This document shows, piece by piece, positions 33,115 through 41,855 of a stretch of 64,000 nt of DNA. Location: NCBI RefSeq assembly GCF_003732705.1, contig NZ_MOBR01000019.1, positions 175,490 to 239,489 on the forward strand, written 5' to 3'. The first letter of the stretch is position 1, and each line of letters opens with the position of its first letter. This DNA is from Pseudomonas frederiksbergensis. Its GTDB lineage: Bacteria > Pseudomonadota > Gammaproteobacteria > Pseudomonadales > Pseudomonadaceae. The notes under the pieces are model-generated. The model was not told where the DNA came from. It saw nothing but the letters and a program-made list of their open reading frames with translations, and did no database searches. A program made the translations under genes and the position numbers.

Positions 33115-34026
33115 TCAGCCTTTGAAATCCGAATTCGCGTACACCGCCAATTTGCCCTGGATGAAGTCCAGAAAGCACTGAATGCGCAGGGCCAGTTGCG
33201 AGTTGCGGTAGTACACCGCGTTGATCGGTTGGCGGTAGCCGCTGTTGAACTCCGACAGCACCTCCTTCAGGCGCCCGGCACGGATATCAGCATGGGTCAT
33301 GAAGTCCGACAGGCACGCGATGCCCTGGCCTTCCAATGCCAGCTGCCGCACGGTCTCGCCGCTGGAGGCGTTGATCGCCGCGTTGATCGGCCAGCGATCA
33401 CCGTGCACATGGCGCAGCGGCCACTGGTTGAGGCCTTCGTTCTGGGTAAAGCCCAGCAGCGCATGGTCTTTGAGGTCGGCAACGGCGGCGGGTATGCCGT
33501 GTTGCTCCAGATACGCCGGGCTGGCGACGATGTGCAACGGGCTGCACCCCAGGGAGCGCGCGTGCAAGGTCGAGTCCGCCAGGGCGCCGATGCGAATGGC
33601 GATGTCGGTGCTTTGTTCCAGCAGGTCAATGATCAGGTCGTTGCTGTTGAGCTCGAGCTGGATGTCCGGGTAGAGACGACGGAACTCATCGATGTACGGC
33701 ACGATGGCGTGCAGCATGAACGGCGATGCCGCGTTGATCCGCAGGCGTCCGGACGGGGTTTGCTGACGGGAGTTGAGGCGCTCTTCGAGCTCGTCCATCT
33801 GATCGAGAATCAGCTTGGCGTGTTCGAAGAAATACTTGCCTTCCTCGGTCAGGTCCATGCGCCGGGTGGTGCGATTGATCAGCGTGGTGTCGAGCTTGGC
33901 TTCCAGCCGCGACAACGTGCGGCTGACCGCCGACGGCGTCTGCCCGACCTGCTCGGCCGCAGCTGAAATCGACCCGCATTCAATCACGCAGACGAAAATC
34001 TGCAATTCATCGGATCTGGCTTTCAC
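33115..34026 (-). CDS. LysR-family regulator
   Basis: 303 aa. N-terminal winged helix MKARSDELQIFVCVIECGSISAAAEQVGQTPSAVSRTLSRLEAKLDTTLINRTTRRMDLTEEG (given here only in outline: HTH at about 19-38) and a C-terminal effector-binding domain starting around RLRINAASPFMLHAIVP. It reads like regulators of the AaeR/DsdC-like short-chain oxidoreductase controllers common in Pseudomonas. Same strand and just upstream of the SDR gene; a REPIN lies upstream of its promoter. Confidence 0.9.
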   Translation of the reverse strand: MKARSDELQIFVCVIECGSISAAAEQVGQTPSAVSRTLSRLEAKLDTTLINRTTRRMDLTEEGKYFFEHAKLILDQMDELEERLNSRQQTPSGRLRINAASPFMLHAIVPYIDEFRRLYPDIQLELNSNDLIIDLLEQSTDIAIRIGALADSTLHARSLGCSPLHIVASPAYLEQHGIPAAVADLKDHALLGFTQNEGLNQWPLRHVHGDRWPINAAINASSGETVRQLALEGQGIACLSDFMTHADIRAGRLKEVLSEFNSGYRQPINAVYYRNSQLALRIQCFLDFIQGKLAVYANSDFKG

Positions 34027-34080
34027 GGGGGTCCCTTATCGATTGTCCTGCGCGATTCTACTGTGGCGAAGCAAAACCCT

Positions 34081-34170
34081 TGTGGGAGCGAGCTTGCTCG
34101 CGATAGCAGTCTGGCAGGCAACACATGCGTTGAATGTAAGACCGCTATCGCGAGCAAGCTCGCTCCCACA
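34081..34170. repeat. REPIN with 26-bp perfect inverted arms
   Basis: Arms 34081-34106 and 34145-34170 built on TGTGGGAGCGAGCTTGCTCG are exact inverses. It separates the LysR gene from the mdaB-like gene. Confidence 0.92.
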
Positions 34171-34209
34171 GGTTCATCACAGCTTCAGGCTATCGATAGT
34201 AGCTGAGCG

Positions 34210-34800
34210 TCAGGCCTTGAGGCCAAACACCTCAGTCAAATGCTGCTCATAGCGCTTCACATCCCCTTCAATGTCCGGGCGTTTCATCACGTCCACGCAC
34301 AAAAAGGTCGGCAAACCGGTCATGCCAAGGAAGGTGTTGGCCTTGTGGAACGGGAAGTACACCGCGTCCACGCCTTTGGCTTCGAAGAAGTCGGTCGGGT
34401 CGTCGAAGGCTTGCTGCGGTGCGTTCCAGGTCAGGGACAACATGTATTGCTTGCCCTGCAACAAACCACCGCTGCCGTACTTTTGCGACGCGTCGGAACG
34501 GGTGCGGCCGTCACTGGCGTAGAGGCTGCCGTGGCCTTCGGTGAAGACTTCGTCGATGTACTTCTTCACGGTCCACGGCGCGCCCATCCACCAGCCCGGC
34601 ATCTGATAAATGATCACGTCGGCCCAGACAAACTTGGCGACTTCTTCCGCGAGGTCGTAGCCCTCGTCGATGAACGTGGTCTTCACGTCCAGGCCGCCGC
34701 GATCCAGCACGCTCAGCGCGGTGTCGTGCAGGGTGGCGTTGTAGCGGCCATCGGAGTGGGCGAACTTTTTGCCGCCATTAAGCAAGAGGACTTTTTTCAT
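34210..34800 (-). CDS. mdaB: MdaB-like NADPH quinone reductase
   Basis: 196 aa. Flavodoxin-like fold: KVLLLNGGKKFAHSDGRYN, then VIIYQMPGWWMGAPWTVKKYIDEVFTEGHG, the FAD and quinone contact loop of MdaB, and the C-terminal KRPDIEGDVKRYEQHL. MdaB reduces quinones by two electrons, avoiding semiquinone radicals. Length equals the E. coli enzyme (193 aa). It is divergent from a YgiN-like monooxygenase gene; in E. coli mdaB and ygiN are neighbours and form a proposed quinone redox cycle, which supports both calls. Confidence 0.9.
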   Translation of the reverse strand: MKKVLLLNGGKKFAHSDGRYNATLHDTALSVLDRGGLDVKTTFIDEGYDLAEEVAKFVWADVIIYQMPGWWMGAPWTVKKYIDEVFTEGHGSLYASDGRTRSDASQKYGSGGLLQGKQYMLSLTWNAPQQAFDDPTDFFEAKGVDAVYFPFHKANTFLGMTGLPTFLCVDVMKRPDIEGDVKRYEQHLTEVFGLKA

Positions 34801-34962
34801 GAGAGGTCTCAGAAGGTTGGAATTCGATGGCGGCAGAGTAACGATCCGCCTCGCGCGGAATAAGCGCTGAATTTCACAATAATCATTTGACCAAAACGCA
34901 CGAATCGATAGGCGATTGTTGCCATAAACTTTCGCCGATTCTTAACTCGAAGGAGATTTTCG

Positions 34963-35277
34963 ATGAGTGACGTACAAGGCTTCATCCTGCACGCCAAGAC
35001 CCGCCCGGAAAAAGCCGAGGCCTTTGAAGCGCTGTTTCGCGCCTATGTCGAGCCGAGCCGCGCCGAGCCCGGCTGCATCGAGTACCACATGCTGCGCGAC
35101 CAGCAGGACCCGACGCTGTTTATCTTCTACGAGATCTGGCAGTCCCAGGCCCACCTGGATGTGCACTCGAACCTGCCGCACATGAAGCAGTTCCACGATC
35201 AGCGCATGGACTACCTGGAGCGGGATTTCGACATCCGCGCCATCGACATGCTCAGCCCGTCGTCGGCTAGCCGCTGA
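34963..35277 (+). CDS. YgiN-like antibiotic biosynthesis monooxygenase (ABM) domain protein
   Basis: 104 aa, GGAG eight bases before the ATG. Ferredoxin-like ABM fold: GFILHAKTRPEKAEAFEALFRAYVEPSRAEPGCIEYHM, then LFIFYEIWQSQAHLDVHSNLPHMKQF. YgiN of E. coli oxidises menadiol to menadione; the neighbouring mdaB-like gene supports such a pairing. Its last 11 bases overlap the end of the convergent TauE-like gene. Confidence 0.9.
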   Translation: MSDVQGFILHAKTRPEKAEAFEALFRAYVEPSRAEPGCIEYHMLRDQQDPTLFIFYEIWQSQAHLDVHSNLPHMKQFHDQRMDYLERDFDIRAIDMLSPSSASR

Positions 35278-36031
35278 TCAGCAAGTGGCCGCCGAGCAAT
35301 CCCAGGCCAATGAAGAACACCCGCTTGAACAGCACGGCGCTGATCCGCTGACGCAACCATTGCCCCAGCAACATACCGAGCACCGCCGGGATCAGCGCCA
35401 ACAGCGAAGCGCTCAGCTCGCCACCGCCGAGCGCACCGCGCCAGAACAGGCCGGCGGCGAGCGCCAGGGTCGAAACGGTGAACGACAGCCCCAGCGCCTG
35501 CACCAGTTCATCTTTGTTCAAGCCCAGCGCTTGCAAGTACGGCACCGCCGGGATCACGAACACGCCGGTGGCTGAGGTGATGACACCGGTCAGCACGCCG
35601 CAGATCGGTCCGAGCCAACGCTCGGTGCGACTGCCCACGCGTAAGGTCGACAGAAATAGACCGCTCAAGGCGTACAGCAACAACGCCGCGCCCAATCCCC
35701 GCACCACCCAATGTCCACCGGCCATGCCAATCCACAACGTGCCGGCGCCGGTGCCGATGAAAATCGCTAGCAGCATTGGCCACAGGCGTTTGATCAACCC
35801 TTGCAGATGCCCGCCGAAGGCCAGTTGCCAGACGTTTGTCAGGGTCGCGGGGATGATCAACAACGCGGCAGCCTGCGACGGCGCCATAGCCAGGCCTAGC
35901 AGGCCCATGGCGATGGTCGGCAAGCCGAGGCCAATCACGCCTTTGATCATGCCGGCCAGCAGAAAAGTGGCGATAACCAGTACCGACAGGGCCAGGCCGA
36001 GGTTTTGGTAGAACGTGGCGAGTGTATTCAT
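35267..36031 (-). CDS. TauE/SafE-family membrane transporter
   Basis: 254 aa from the ATG at 36029-36031 (AGGA seven bases upstream); the longer frame upstream is only repeat sequence. About eight hydrophobic helices with the family's repeated glycine motifs: LLAGMIKGVIGLGLPTIAMGLLG in the first half and GLFLSTLRVGS...GVLTGVITSATGVFVIPAVPYLQALG in the second. The family exports sulfite, sulfoacetate or other organic sulfonates and acids. Divergent from a LysR gene, its probable regulator. Confidence 0.88.
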   Translation of the reverse strand: MNTLATFYQNLGLALSVLVIATFLLAGMIKGVIGLGLPTIAMGLLGLAMAPSQAAALLIIPATLTNVWQLAFGGHLQGLIKRLWPMLLAIFIGTGAGTLWIGMAGGHWVVRGLGAALLLYALSGLFLSTLRVGSRTERWLGPICGVLTGVITSATGVFVIPAVPYLQALGLNKDELVQALGLSFTVSTLALAAGLFWRGALGGGELSASLLALIPAVLGMLLGQWLRQRISAVLFKRVFFIGLGLLGGHLLISG

Positions 36032-36108
36032 GGGGCTATCCTGCGCCCGGCCGGTTGGGTTGAAAATCTGCCATATACTGAGGGTGCCTCTTGATATGAC
36101 AGAGGCTC

Positions 36109-36219
36109 GATCATTCCCACGCTCTGCGTGGGAATGCAGCCCGTGACGCTCCGCGTCACATGCCGAAGCGGACGCAGAGCGTCCAGTGAGGCATTCCCAC
36201 GCAGAGCGTGGGAACGATC
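36109..36219. repeat. Complex palindromic repeat, copy 2 (opposite orientation)
   Basis: Outer arms GATCATTCCCACGCTCTGCG and its near inverse, with the same inner hairpins as 23111-23224 but inverted; most positions match. It fills most of the intergenic space between the divergent TauE-like and LysR genes and ends 13 bases before the LysR start. Confidence 0.85.
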
Positions 36220-36232
36220 TTGTGGAAACCTT

Positions 36233-37117
36233 ATGCACTTCGACCTGACCGACCTGCGCCTCTATCTGAATATCCTCGATACCGGCAACATCACCGCCGG
36301 CGCCGGCCGCAGTCATTTGTCCCTGGCCGCCGCGAGCGCACGCATCCGCGCCATGGAAGCCTCGCTGGGCATCGAATTCCTCGAACGCGGCCGTCGCGGT
36401 GTCACGCCGACACCCGCCGGCAAAGCCCTGGCACAACACGCCAGGGTGCTGCTGCAACAGTCCGAGCGCATGCAACAGGACCTCGCCGACTACGCCAAAG
36501 GCGTCAAAGGCCAGGTCCGGTTGTTGTGCAACACCACGGCGATCACCGAATACCTGCCGGAGTTGCTCGCCGACTTCCTGCGCGATCACCCCAACCTCGA
36601 CATCGACCTGCAAGAACTGCCCAGCACCCGCATCACTCACGCCTTGCGCCAAGGGGCGGCGGATCTGGGTATTGTTTCCGACGCCGTGGACACCGACGAC
36701 CTACAGACCCAAGCCTTTCGTGACGATCCGCTGGTACTGATCCTGCCCCATGACCATCCCTTGGCCGACGCAAGCGAAGTCAGTTTCAGCGACACCTTGC
36801 ACCACGACTATGTAGGACTCGGCGCCAACAGCGCGTTGGCGGTGTACCTGGAGGAACAAGCCCTGCACGCCGGTCTGCGCATGCAAATCCGCATCCGCGC
36901 CGATGGCTTCGACGGCGTGATGCGCATGGTCGCTCGCGGCGCGGGGCTAGGCATTGTGCCGCTGGCAGCGATCCAGCGCCGGGCCGGTGATCCATCGTTC
37001 AAAAGCGTTGCCCTGAAAGACGACTGGGCCCAGCGAAAACTGCTGCTGTGCGCCCGCTCATTCACCCACCTGCCCGGTTATGCCAGGGCGTTGCTCGAGG
37101 CGTTGCTCGCGGTCTGA
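36233..37117 (+). CDS. LysR-family regulator, likely controlling the TauE-like gene
   Basis: 294 aa from the ATG at 36233 (TGGA nearby). HTH within LYLNILDTGNITAGAGRSHLSLAAASARIRAME; effector domain with GQVRLLCNTTAITEYLPELLADFL. This N-terminus is the form found beside TauE transporters in many Pseudomonas. It is divergent from that transporter gene. Its last 60 bases overlap the 3' end of the convergent permease gene in antisense. Confidence 0.9.
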   Translation: MHFDLTDLRLYLNILDTGNITAGAGRSHLSLAAASARIRAMEASLGIEFLERGRRGVTPTPAGKALAQHARVLLQQSERMQQDLADYAKGVKGQVRLLCNTTAITEYLPELLADFLRDHPNLDIDLQELPSTRITHALRQGAADLGIVSDAVDTDDLQTQAFRDDPLVLILPHDHPLADASEVSFSDTLHHDYVGLGANSALAVYLEEQALHAGLRMQIRIRADGFDGVMRMVARGAGLGIVPLAAIQRRAGDPSFKSVALKDDWAQRKLLLCARSFTHLPGYARALLEALLAV

Positions 37118-38497
37118 GGCAGGTTTGGCCTTTCTGAAAAACAGGCCATAGACCCCCGACAGAATCAGCAGGAACGGCACACCGAACACCAGCGTCATCT
37201 TGAACGCCTCGGTGAAGTAGGTGGTGATCATCACCGCCCCCATCAGCACCAGCCCCAACAAGGTGCTGTAGGGAAACAGGCGCATGCGGAAGGACAGTTT
37301 TCGCTCACCGTTGCGCTCGTGATAACGACGGAAACAGTAGTGGGTCAGGAAGATCATGAACCAGGTGAAAATCGCGCCGAACATCGAAATCGCCATCATC
37401 AAGGTGAAGGAGCTTTCCGGGTACAGGATGTTGAGCAACGTAGCCAGGGCGATGCCCGAACTCGACAGCAGCAAGGCATTCAGCGGAATCCCGCTGTTGC
37501 TCAACACGCCCATCGACTTGGGTGCATAACCGCCACGAGACAGGCTGAACATCATGCGCGTGGTGATGTAGAGCTGACTGTTCATCGCCGACAAGGCCGC
37601 GATCAGAATCACGAAATTCATCACCCCGGTGGCGCCTGGAATACCGATGGTTTGCATCACCGTCACGAACGGGCTCTGCGCGTGGCCGGCCTGAACCCAC
37701 GGCACGATGGCCAGCATCAGCGCCAGGGTCAGCAGGTAAAACACCACCAGCCGCACGATGGTCGCGCGAAAGGCCTTCTTCACCGCCTGCTCCGGGTCCT
37801 GCGCTTCACCCGCGGCCACCGCGATCATTTCCACACTCAGATAGCTGAAGATCGACACGATCACCGCAACCCACATGCCTTGCAGGCCATTGGGGAAAAA
37901 GCCGCCATGGGCGGTGTAGTTGTGCACACCGTATTCCGGGTTGCCAGAGCCAAATACCACATACACCGCGAGGATGATAAAACCGACAATCGCACCGATC
38001 TTGATGGTCGAGAACCAATACTCGAAGGTGCCGAACGTCTTCACGCTGATCGCGTTGAGAACGATCAGGATGCTGGAGAACGAGACGATCCAGATCCATT
38101 CCGGCACGTTGGCAAACCAGTACTTCATGTACATCGCCACCGCCGTCACTTCCGTGCCGACCGCCAGCACAATCGCGGCCCAATAGGCATAGCGCACCAG
38201 AAACCCGGCCAACGGGCTGACATAGAATTCGGCGTAGGCGCCGAACGAACCCGAGGTCGAATGGGCCACGGTCATTTCCGCCAGACAGCCCATCAACAAC
38301 AAGGTGATGACGGCGCCGATGGCGTAGCTGAGCAGCACGCTCGGCCCGGCATAACCGATGGCGTAGGCACTGCCCATGAACAGCCCGGTGCCAATCGCGC
38401 CACCGATGGCGATCATGCTCATCTGGCCCGACGTCAGTTGGCGCCGCAGGCCCTGCTCACGTTTGGAGATGCTTTCAAAACCGCTTTTGTCGGTCAT
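37058..38497 (-). CDS. Amino acid permease (APC/AAT family), likely for tryptophan pathway
   Basis: 479 aa, twelve helices. The AAT signature is present: LRRQLTSGQMSMIAIGGAIGTGLFMGSAYAIGYAGPSVLLSYA. It is read from the same strand as kynU, 55 bases after it, so import of an aromatic amino acid (tryptophan or kynurenine) is a fair inference. The C-terminal tail overlaps the LysR gene on the other strand by 60 bases. Confidence 0.85.
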   Translation of the reverse strand: MTDKSGFESISKREQGLRRQLTSGQMSMIAIGGAIGTGLFMGSAYAIGYAGPSVLLSYAIGAVITLLLMGCLAEMTVAHSTSGSFGAYAEFYVSPLAGFLVRYAYWAAIVLAVGTEVTAVAMYMKYWFANVPEWIWIVSFSSILIVLNAISVKTFGTFEYWFSTIKIGAIVGFIILAVYVVFGSGNPEYGVHNYTAHGGFFPNGLQGMWVAVIVSIFSYLSVEMIAVAAGEAQDPEQAVKKAFRATIVRLVVFYLLTLALMLAIVPWVQAGHAQSPFVTVMQTIGIPGATGVMNFVILIAALSAMNSQLYITTRMMFSLSRGGYAPKSMGVLSNSGIPLNALLLSSSGIALATLLNILYPESSFTLMMAISMFGAIFTWFMIFLTHYCFRRYHERNGERKLSFRMRLFPYSTLLGLVLMGAVMITTYFTEAFKMTLVFGVPFLLILSGVYGLFFRKAKPASDREQRLEQRPGITGQVGE

Positions 38498-38552
38498 TTT
38501 TCCAGTCTCTGGATATTGTTTTTATTGAGTATCAAGAAGCAGGCCGGGCGTA

Positions 38553-39803
38553 TCAGGTGACGCTATGGCGGACCTGGAATTGCGCTTGCGCCCAGGTTTT
38601 CTGATCAAGGATTTCGCCGAGAATCTGCACCGCGTCCCAGACCTCGGTGAAGGAGGTGTACAGCGGGGTGAAACCGAAGCGCATGATCCGCGGCTCGCGG
38701 TAGTCACCGATCACACCACGGGCGATCAACGCCTGGACCACCGCATAACCTTCGGGATGTTCGAAGCTGACATGACTGCCACGCCTGGCATGTTCGCGCG
38801 GGGTGATCAGGGTCAGTTCGTGGGTGGCGCAGCGTTGCTCGACCTGCTGAATGAACAAGTCCGTCAGTGCCAGGGATTTGTGGCGCAGGCTGGCCATGTC
38901 GGTCTGGGCGAAAATATCCAGGCCGCATTCGATCATCGCCAACGAGGTGATCGGTTGCGTGCCGCACAAGTACCGCGCAATACCGCTGCTCGGCTCGTAG
39001 TCAGGTTCCATGGCGAACTGTCGCGAATGCCCGAACCAGCCAGACAACGGCTGCGCCACGAGATCGCACAACTCGGGCGAAACCCAGACAAACGCCTGGG
39101 AACCCGGACCACCATTGAGGTACTTGTAGGTGCAGCCGATCGCGTAGTCGGCGCGTGCCTTGTGCAGATCGACCGGCACCGCGCCAGCGGAATGCGCCAG
39201 GTCCCAGATCGCCAGCGCGCCACATTCGTGGGTCAGCGCCGTCAGGGCCTGCATGTCGTGCATGTAGCCGGTTTTGTAATTGACGTGGGTGAGCAGGACC
39301 ACGGCGGTGTCCTGGTCAATCGCTTGCGCCAGCTCCTCGGGGCTATCGACCAGGCGCAAGGTGTAACCCTGTTGCAGCATGTCCGCCAGGCCTTCGGCGA
39401 TGTACAAGTCAGTGGGGAAGTTGCTGGATTCGGTGACGATCACGCGCCGCGTCGGCGACCGGGTGGACTGCACGCGCAGGGCGGCGCTGAGCACTTTGAA
39501 CAGGTTGATCGAGGTCGTGTCGGTCACCACCACTTCACCGTCACGGGCACCAATCAGCCCTGCCAGGCGATTGCCCAGGTGTTCGCAAAGGTCGCGCCAG
39601 CCAGCGCTGTTCCAACTGCGAATCAGGCCATTGCCCCATTCCTCGGCGATCACCTGTTGAGCGCGCGCCAACGCGGCAACCGGCCGCGCGCCCAGGGAGT
39701 TGCCGTCGAGATAGATCACCCCTTCGGGCAGTGCAAATTGCTGGCGCAGTGGGGCGAGAGTGTCCTGGGCATCCAAGGCCAGGCAAGCGTTTCTTGTGAT
39801 CAT
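38553..39803 (-). CDS. kynU: Kynureninase
   Basis: 416 aa from the ATG at 39801-39803 (AGGA seven bases upstream). PLP-dependent fold: VIYLDGNSLGARPVAAL, VVTDTTSINLFKVLSAAL, and the Lys motif YAIGCTYKYLNGGPGSQAFVWV. It cleaves kynurenine to anthranilate and alanine. Length matches the bacterial enzyme (P. aeruginosa 416 aa). Divergent from kynR with a shared 174-base promoter that contains two inverted GAATTTTC motifs. Confidence 0.96.
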   Translation of the reverse strand: MITRNACLALDAQDTLAPLRQQFALPEGVIYLDGNSLGARPVAALARAQQVIAEEWGNGLIRSWNSAGWRDLCEHLGNRLAGLIGARDGEVVVTDTTSINLFKVLSAALRVQSTRSPTRRVIVTESSNFPTDLYIAEGLADMLQQGYTLRLVDSPEELAQAIDQDTAVVLLTHVNYKTGYMHDMQALTALTHECGALAIWDLAHSAGAVPVDLHKARADYAIGCTYKYLNGGPGSQAFVWVSPELCDLVAQPLSGWFGHSRQFAMEPDYEPSSGIARYLCGTQPITSLAMIECGLDIFAQTDMASLRHKSLALTDLFIQQVEQRCATHELTLITPREHARRGSHVSFEHPEGYAVVQALIARGVIGDYREPRIMRFGFTPLYTSFTEVWDAVQILGEILDQKTWAQAQFQVRHSVT

Positions 39804-39890
39804 TGAGTGTCCTGTTTTTTCAAAGAGGTGCCGTCGGGAAAGGTTGTCAGCGCACCTTCGAGATGCAGAAATAATGAACGAAGCACTGGA

Positions 39891-39942
39891 GAATTTTCGT
39901 GCAAAGTGGGCGGCCATAGCGTAGTTAACTCGCAGAAAATTC
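39891..39942. promoter_or_regulatory. Candidate KynR operator between kynU and kynR
   Basis: GAATTTTCGTGC at 39891-39902 and an inverted GAATTTTCTGCG at 39931-39942. The same motif occurs upstream of kynB (47853-47864). A shared site in two target promoters of the kynurenine pathway supports KynR binding; not shown experimentally here. Confidence 0.6.
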
Positions 39943-39977
39943 GAATTCCATCCAATAAAACGCGGATTTCTTCAATC

Positions 39978-40451
39978 ATGAATCTCGACCCGACAGACCT
40001 GCGGATCCTGCATTACCTGCAACAGGACGGCCGTATCAGTAACCAGGAATTGGCAGAGAAAGTCGCCCTCTCGCCGTCGGCCTGTCTGCGTCGTTTACGC
40101 TTGCTGGAAAGTGAGGGAATCATCACCGGTTATCGCGCGGTGCTGAGTGCCGAACGGCTGGGAATTGAATTGGAAGCCATCGTCCACGTGTCGTTGCGCC
40201 AGGACGTCGAGGACTGGCACGAGACGTTTATCAAGAAGGTCCAGCTGTGGCCCGAAGTGGTAACCGCCTATGTGATTACCGGGGCCAGCAACTATGTGCT
40301 GCGGGTCCAGGCGCGCAACCTCAAGCACTTCTCCGATTTCATCGTCAACCAGCTCAACCGCACCTCAGGCGTCACCGATATCCGCTCGGAAATCGTCCTG
40401 CAGAAAATCAAGGAACGCGAAGAGCTGCTGGATTTGGTGGTGCGCAAGTAA
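39978..40451 (+). CDS. kynR: Lrp/AsnC-family regulator of the kynurenine pathway
   Basis: 157 aa from MNLDPTDLRILHYLQQDGR. HTH NQELAEKVALSPSACLRRLRLLESEG, followed by the RAM ligand domain with YVITGASNYVLRVQARNLKHFSDF. In P. aeruginosa KynR is divergent from kynU-type genes and responds to kynurenine; the same arrangement is found here. It ends eight bases from the convergent antR stop. Confidence 0.92.
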   Translation: MNLDPTDLRILHYLQQDGRISNQELAEKVALSPSACLRRLRLLESEGIITGYRAVLSAERLGIELEAIVHVSLRQDVEDWHETFIKKVQLWPEVVTAYVITGASNYVLRVQARNLKHFSDFIVNQLNRTSGVTDIRSEIVLQKIKEREELLDLVVRK

Positions 40452-40459
40452 GACCGACC

Positions 40460-41473
40460 TCAAAAACCACGCATGCGGCGGGCTTCGTTACGCTGTAAAG
40501 TCGTGCTCGGGGATTCGTCGAACAACTTGCGGTACTCGACGGAGAAACGCCCAAGGTGCGTGAAGCCCCAACTCATGGCGATCTCGGAAATATTGCGTGC
40601 AGAACCGTGTTCGAGAATGTCCTGGCGCACGGCATTCAAACGGTACTTTTTCAGGTAAACCATCGGCGACAGGGCGAAGTACTTCTTGAACGCCTCGAAC
40701 AACTTGAAGCGCGAAACCCCGGCCGCCGCTTCGATATCCTCAAGGTGCAGCGCTTCCCGAGCGTTGTCGTGGATGTATTGCCGGGCCCGGATCAGATAGT
40801 GCGGCAACTTCACGCCCAACACGTTGCGCAGTTCTTCGGAGTAGTTGTTCGGCTGAGCGAGGATCAAGCCTTTGATCAACGAACTCTCGATATCCCGGGT
40901 GAACGCCACTTGCTCATACAGTTCGCTGCTGCGCTCCAGTTCGGCGATGAAGTAACGCGCCATCCGCCACCACGAGGCCGATGCCCCTTCGACCGCGTCC
41001 ATCACCGATTCGAAACGCAGCGGCGCCTCCAGCGGGCGCTGCAACAGGCCCTCCAGGGATTCACTCATGGCGGCGCGGGTGATCACCACCTGGACTTTGC
41101 GGCAATCCCCGGAGATCGCCAGCACCTGGTTTTCGTTCGGTGAAATGATCACGCCTTGATCGCGATTGGATTTCAACACGCTGCCGTTCTTGCTCAGTTC
41201 CTGCTCGCCCACCAGCGGCAAACTCAGGCTGTAGCTGCTGAAGTGTTCGGCGTCTTCGATGTCGACGGTGACATCGGTGCCGTATTCGATGGTGCCCAAC
41301 GTGGTGGCCATCGACTTGAACACATTGGCGCTGTGATGAAAGCGGATCCGCTCGGGGGTCGCGGTCACGAGACGATGGGGCCCGCAGATGCCGGACATCC
41401 AGGTCCTCGCACCCTCAAGGTCAAATCGATCAATACGAATGTCGCGAAACTGCGGATCAGTTTTGCTATTCAT
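40460..41473 (-). CDS. antR: AraC-family activator of anthranilate degradation
   Basis: 337 aa from the ATG at 41471-41473. The N-terminal sensor reads FSSYSLSLPLVGEQELSKNG and VLAISGDCRKVQVVITRAAM; the double HTH is LEDIEAAAGVSRFKLFEAFKKYF and ISEIAMSWGFTHLGRFSVEYRKLF. Length and placement upstream of antABC on the other strand match AntR of P. aeruginosa, which activates antABC with anthranilate. The 382-base divergent region holds a direct repeat that could be its site. Confidence 0.92.
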   Translation of the reverse strand: MNSKTDPQFRDIRIDRFDLEGARTWMSGICGPHRLVTATPERIRFHHSANVFKSMATTLGTIEYGTDVTVDIEDAEHFSSYSLSLPLVGEQELSKNGSVLKSNRDQGVIISPNENQVLAISGDCRKVQVVITRAAMSESLEGLLQRPLEAPLRFESVMDAVEGASASWWRMARYFIAELERSSELYEQVAFTRDIESSLIKGLILAQPNNYSEELRNVLGVKLPHYLIRARQYIHDNAREALHLEDIEAAAGVSRFKLFEAFKKYFALSPMVYLKKYRLNAVRQDILEHGSARNISEIAMSWGFTHLGRFSVEYRKLFDESPSTTLQRNEARRMRGF

Positions 41474-41855
41474 CACGGAGCACTCACGGCTATTTTTTCT
41501 GCGCGCTCTGACGGCGCGTATTTGGCTTGAAAACAGCAAGTTCCAAGCCACAAAAGCGCGGATCCAACCCAGCGGATAGCAATCGTCGACTAAGTGGATA
41601 AAGCCGTCGCTTTAGCCCCTGGCCGCGTCCTCGCTCAGAACACCACGCCCCACAGACAGTACCTGAATGCTGCAAACAGGTGCGGCCGTCTATCGCCTGG
41701 TGCGCGGTTTTGGGAAGTCGCTCCCCAGCATGTTACGGGTTGTTACCCGCCAATTTTATGGACTGCCTTCGCCGACTAACCGGATAGACCCCTGCCCGCC
41801 CCGGTCCCTCTAATGAACGCTACCGATTGGCCCGAATAAAAAGAGGTACAGACCC
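41474..41855. promoter_or_regulatory. antR-antA divergent promoter region
   Basis: No gene. At 41731-41746 TGTTAC is repeated directly with a four-base GGGT spacer, 110 bases before antA, like the tandem half-sites of AraC-type activators. The second copy runs into CCCGC, forming a dyad with the spacer. AntR binding here is inference. Confidence 0.45.

Noticed and set aside
34081..34170. CRISPR-like repeat array
   Set aside because: Only one inverted pair, no spacers of even length; it is a REPIN. No CRISPR array is visible anywhere in the window.
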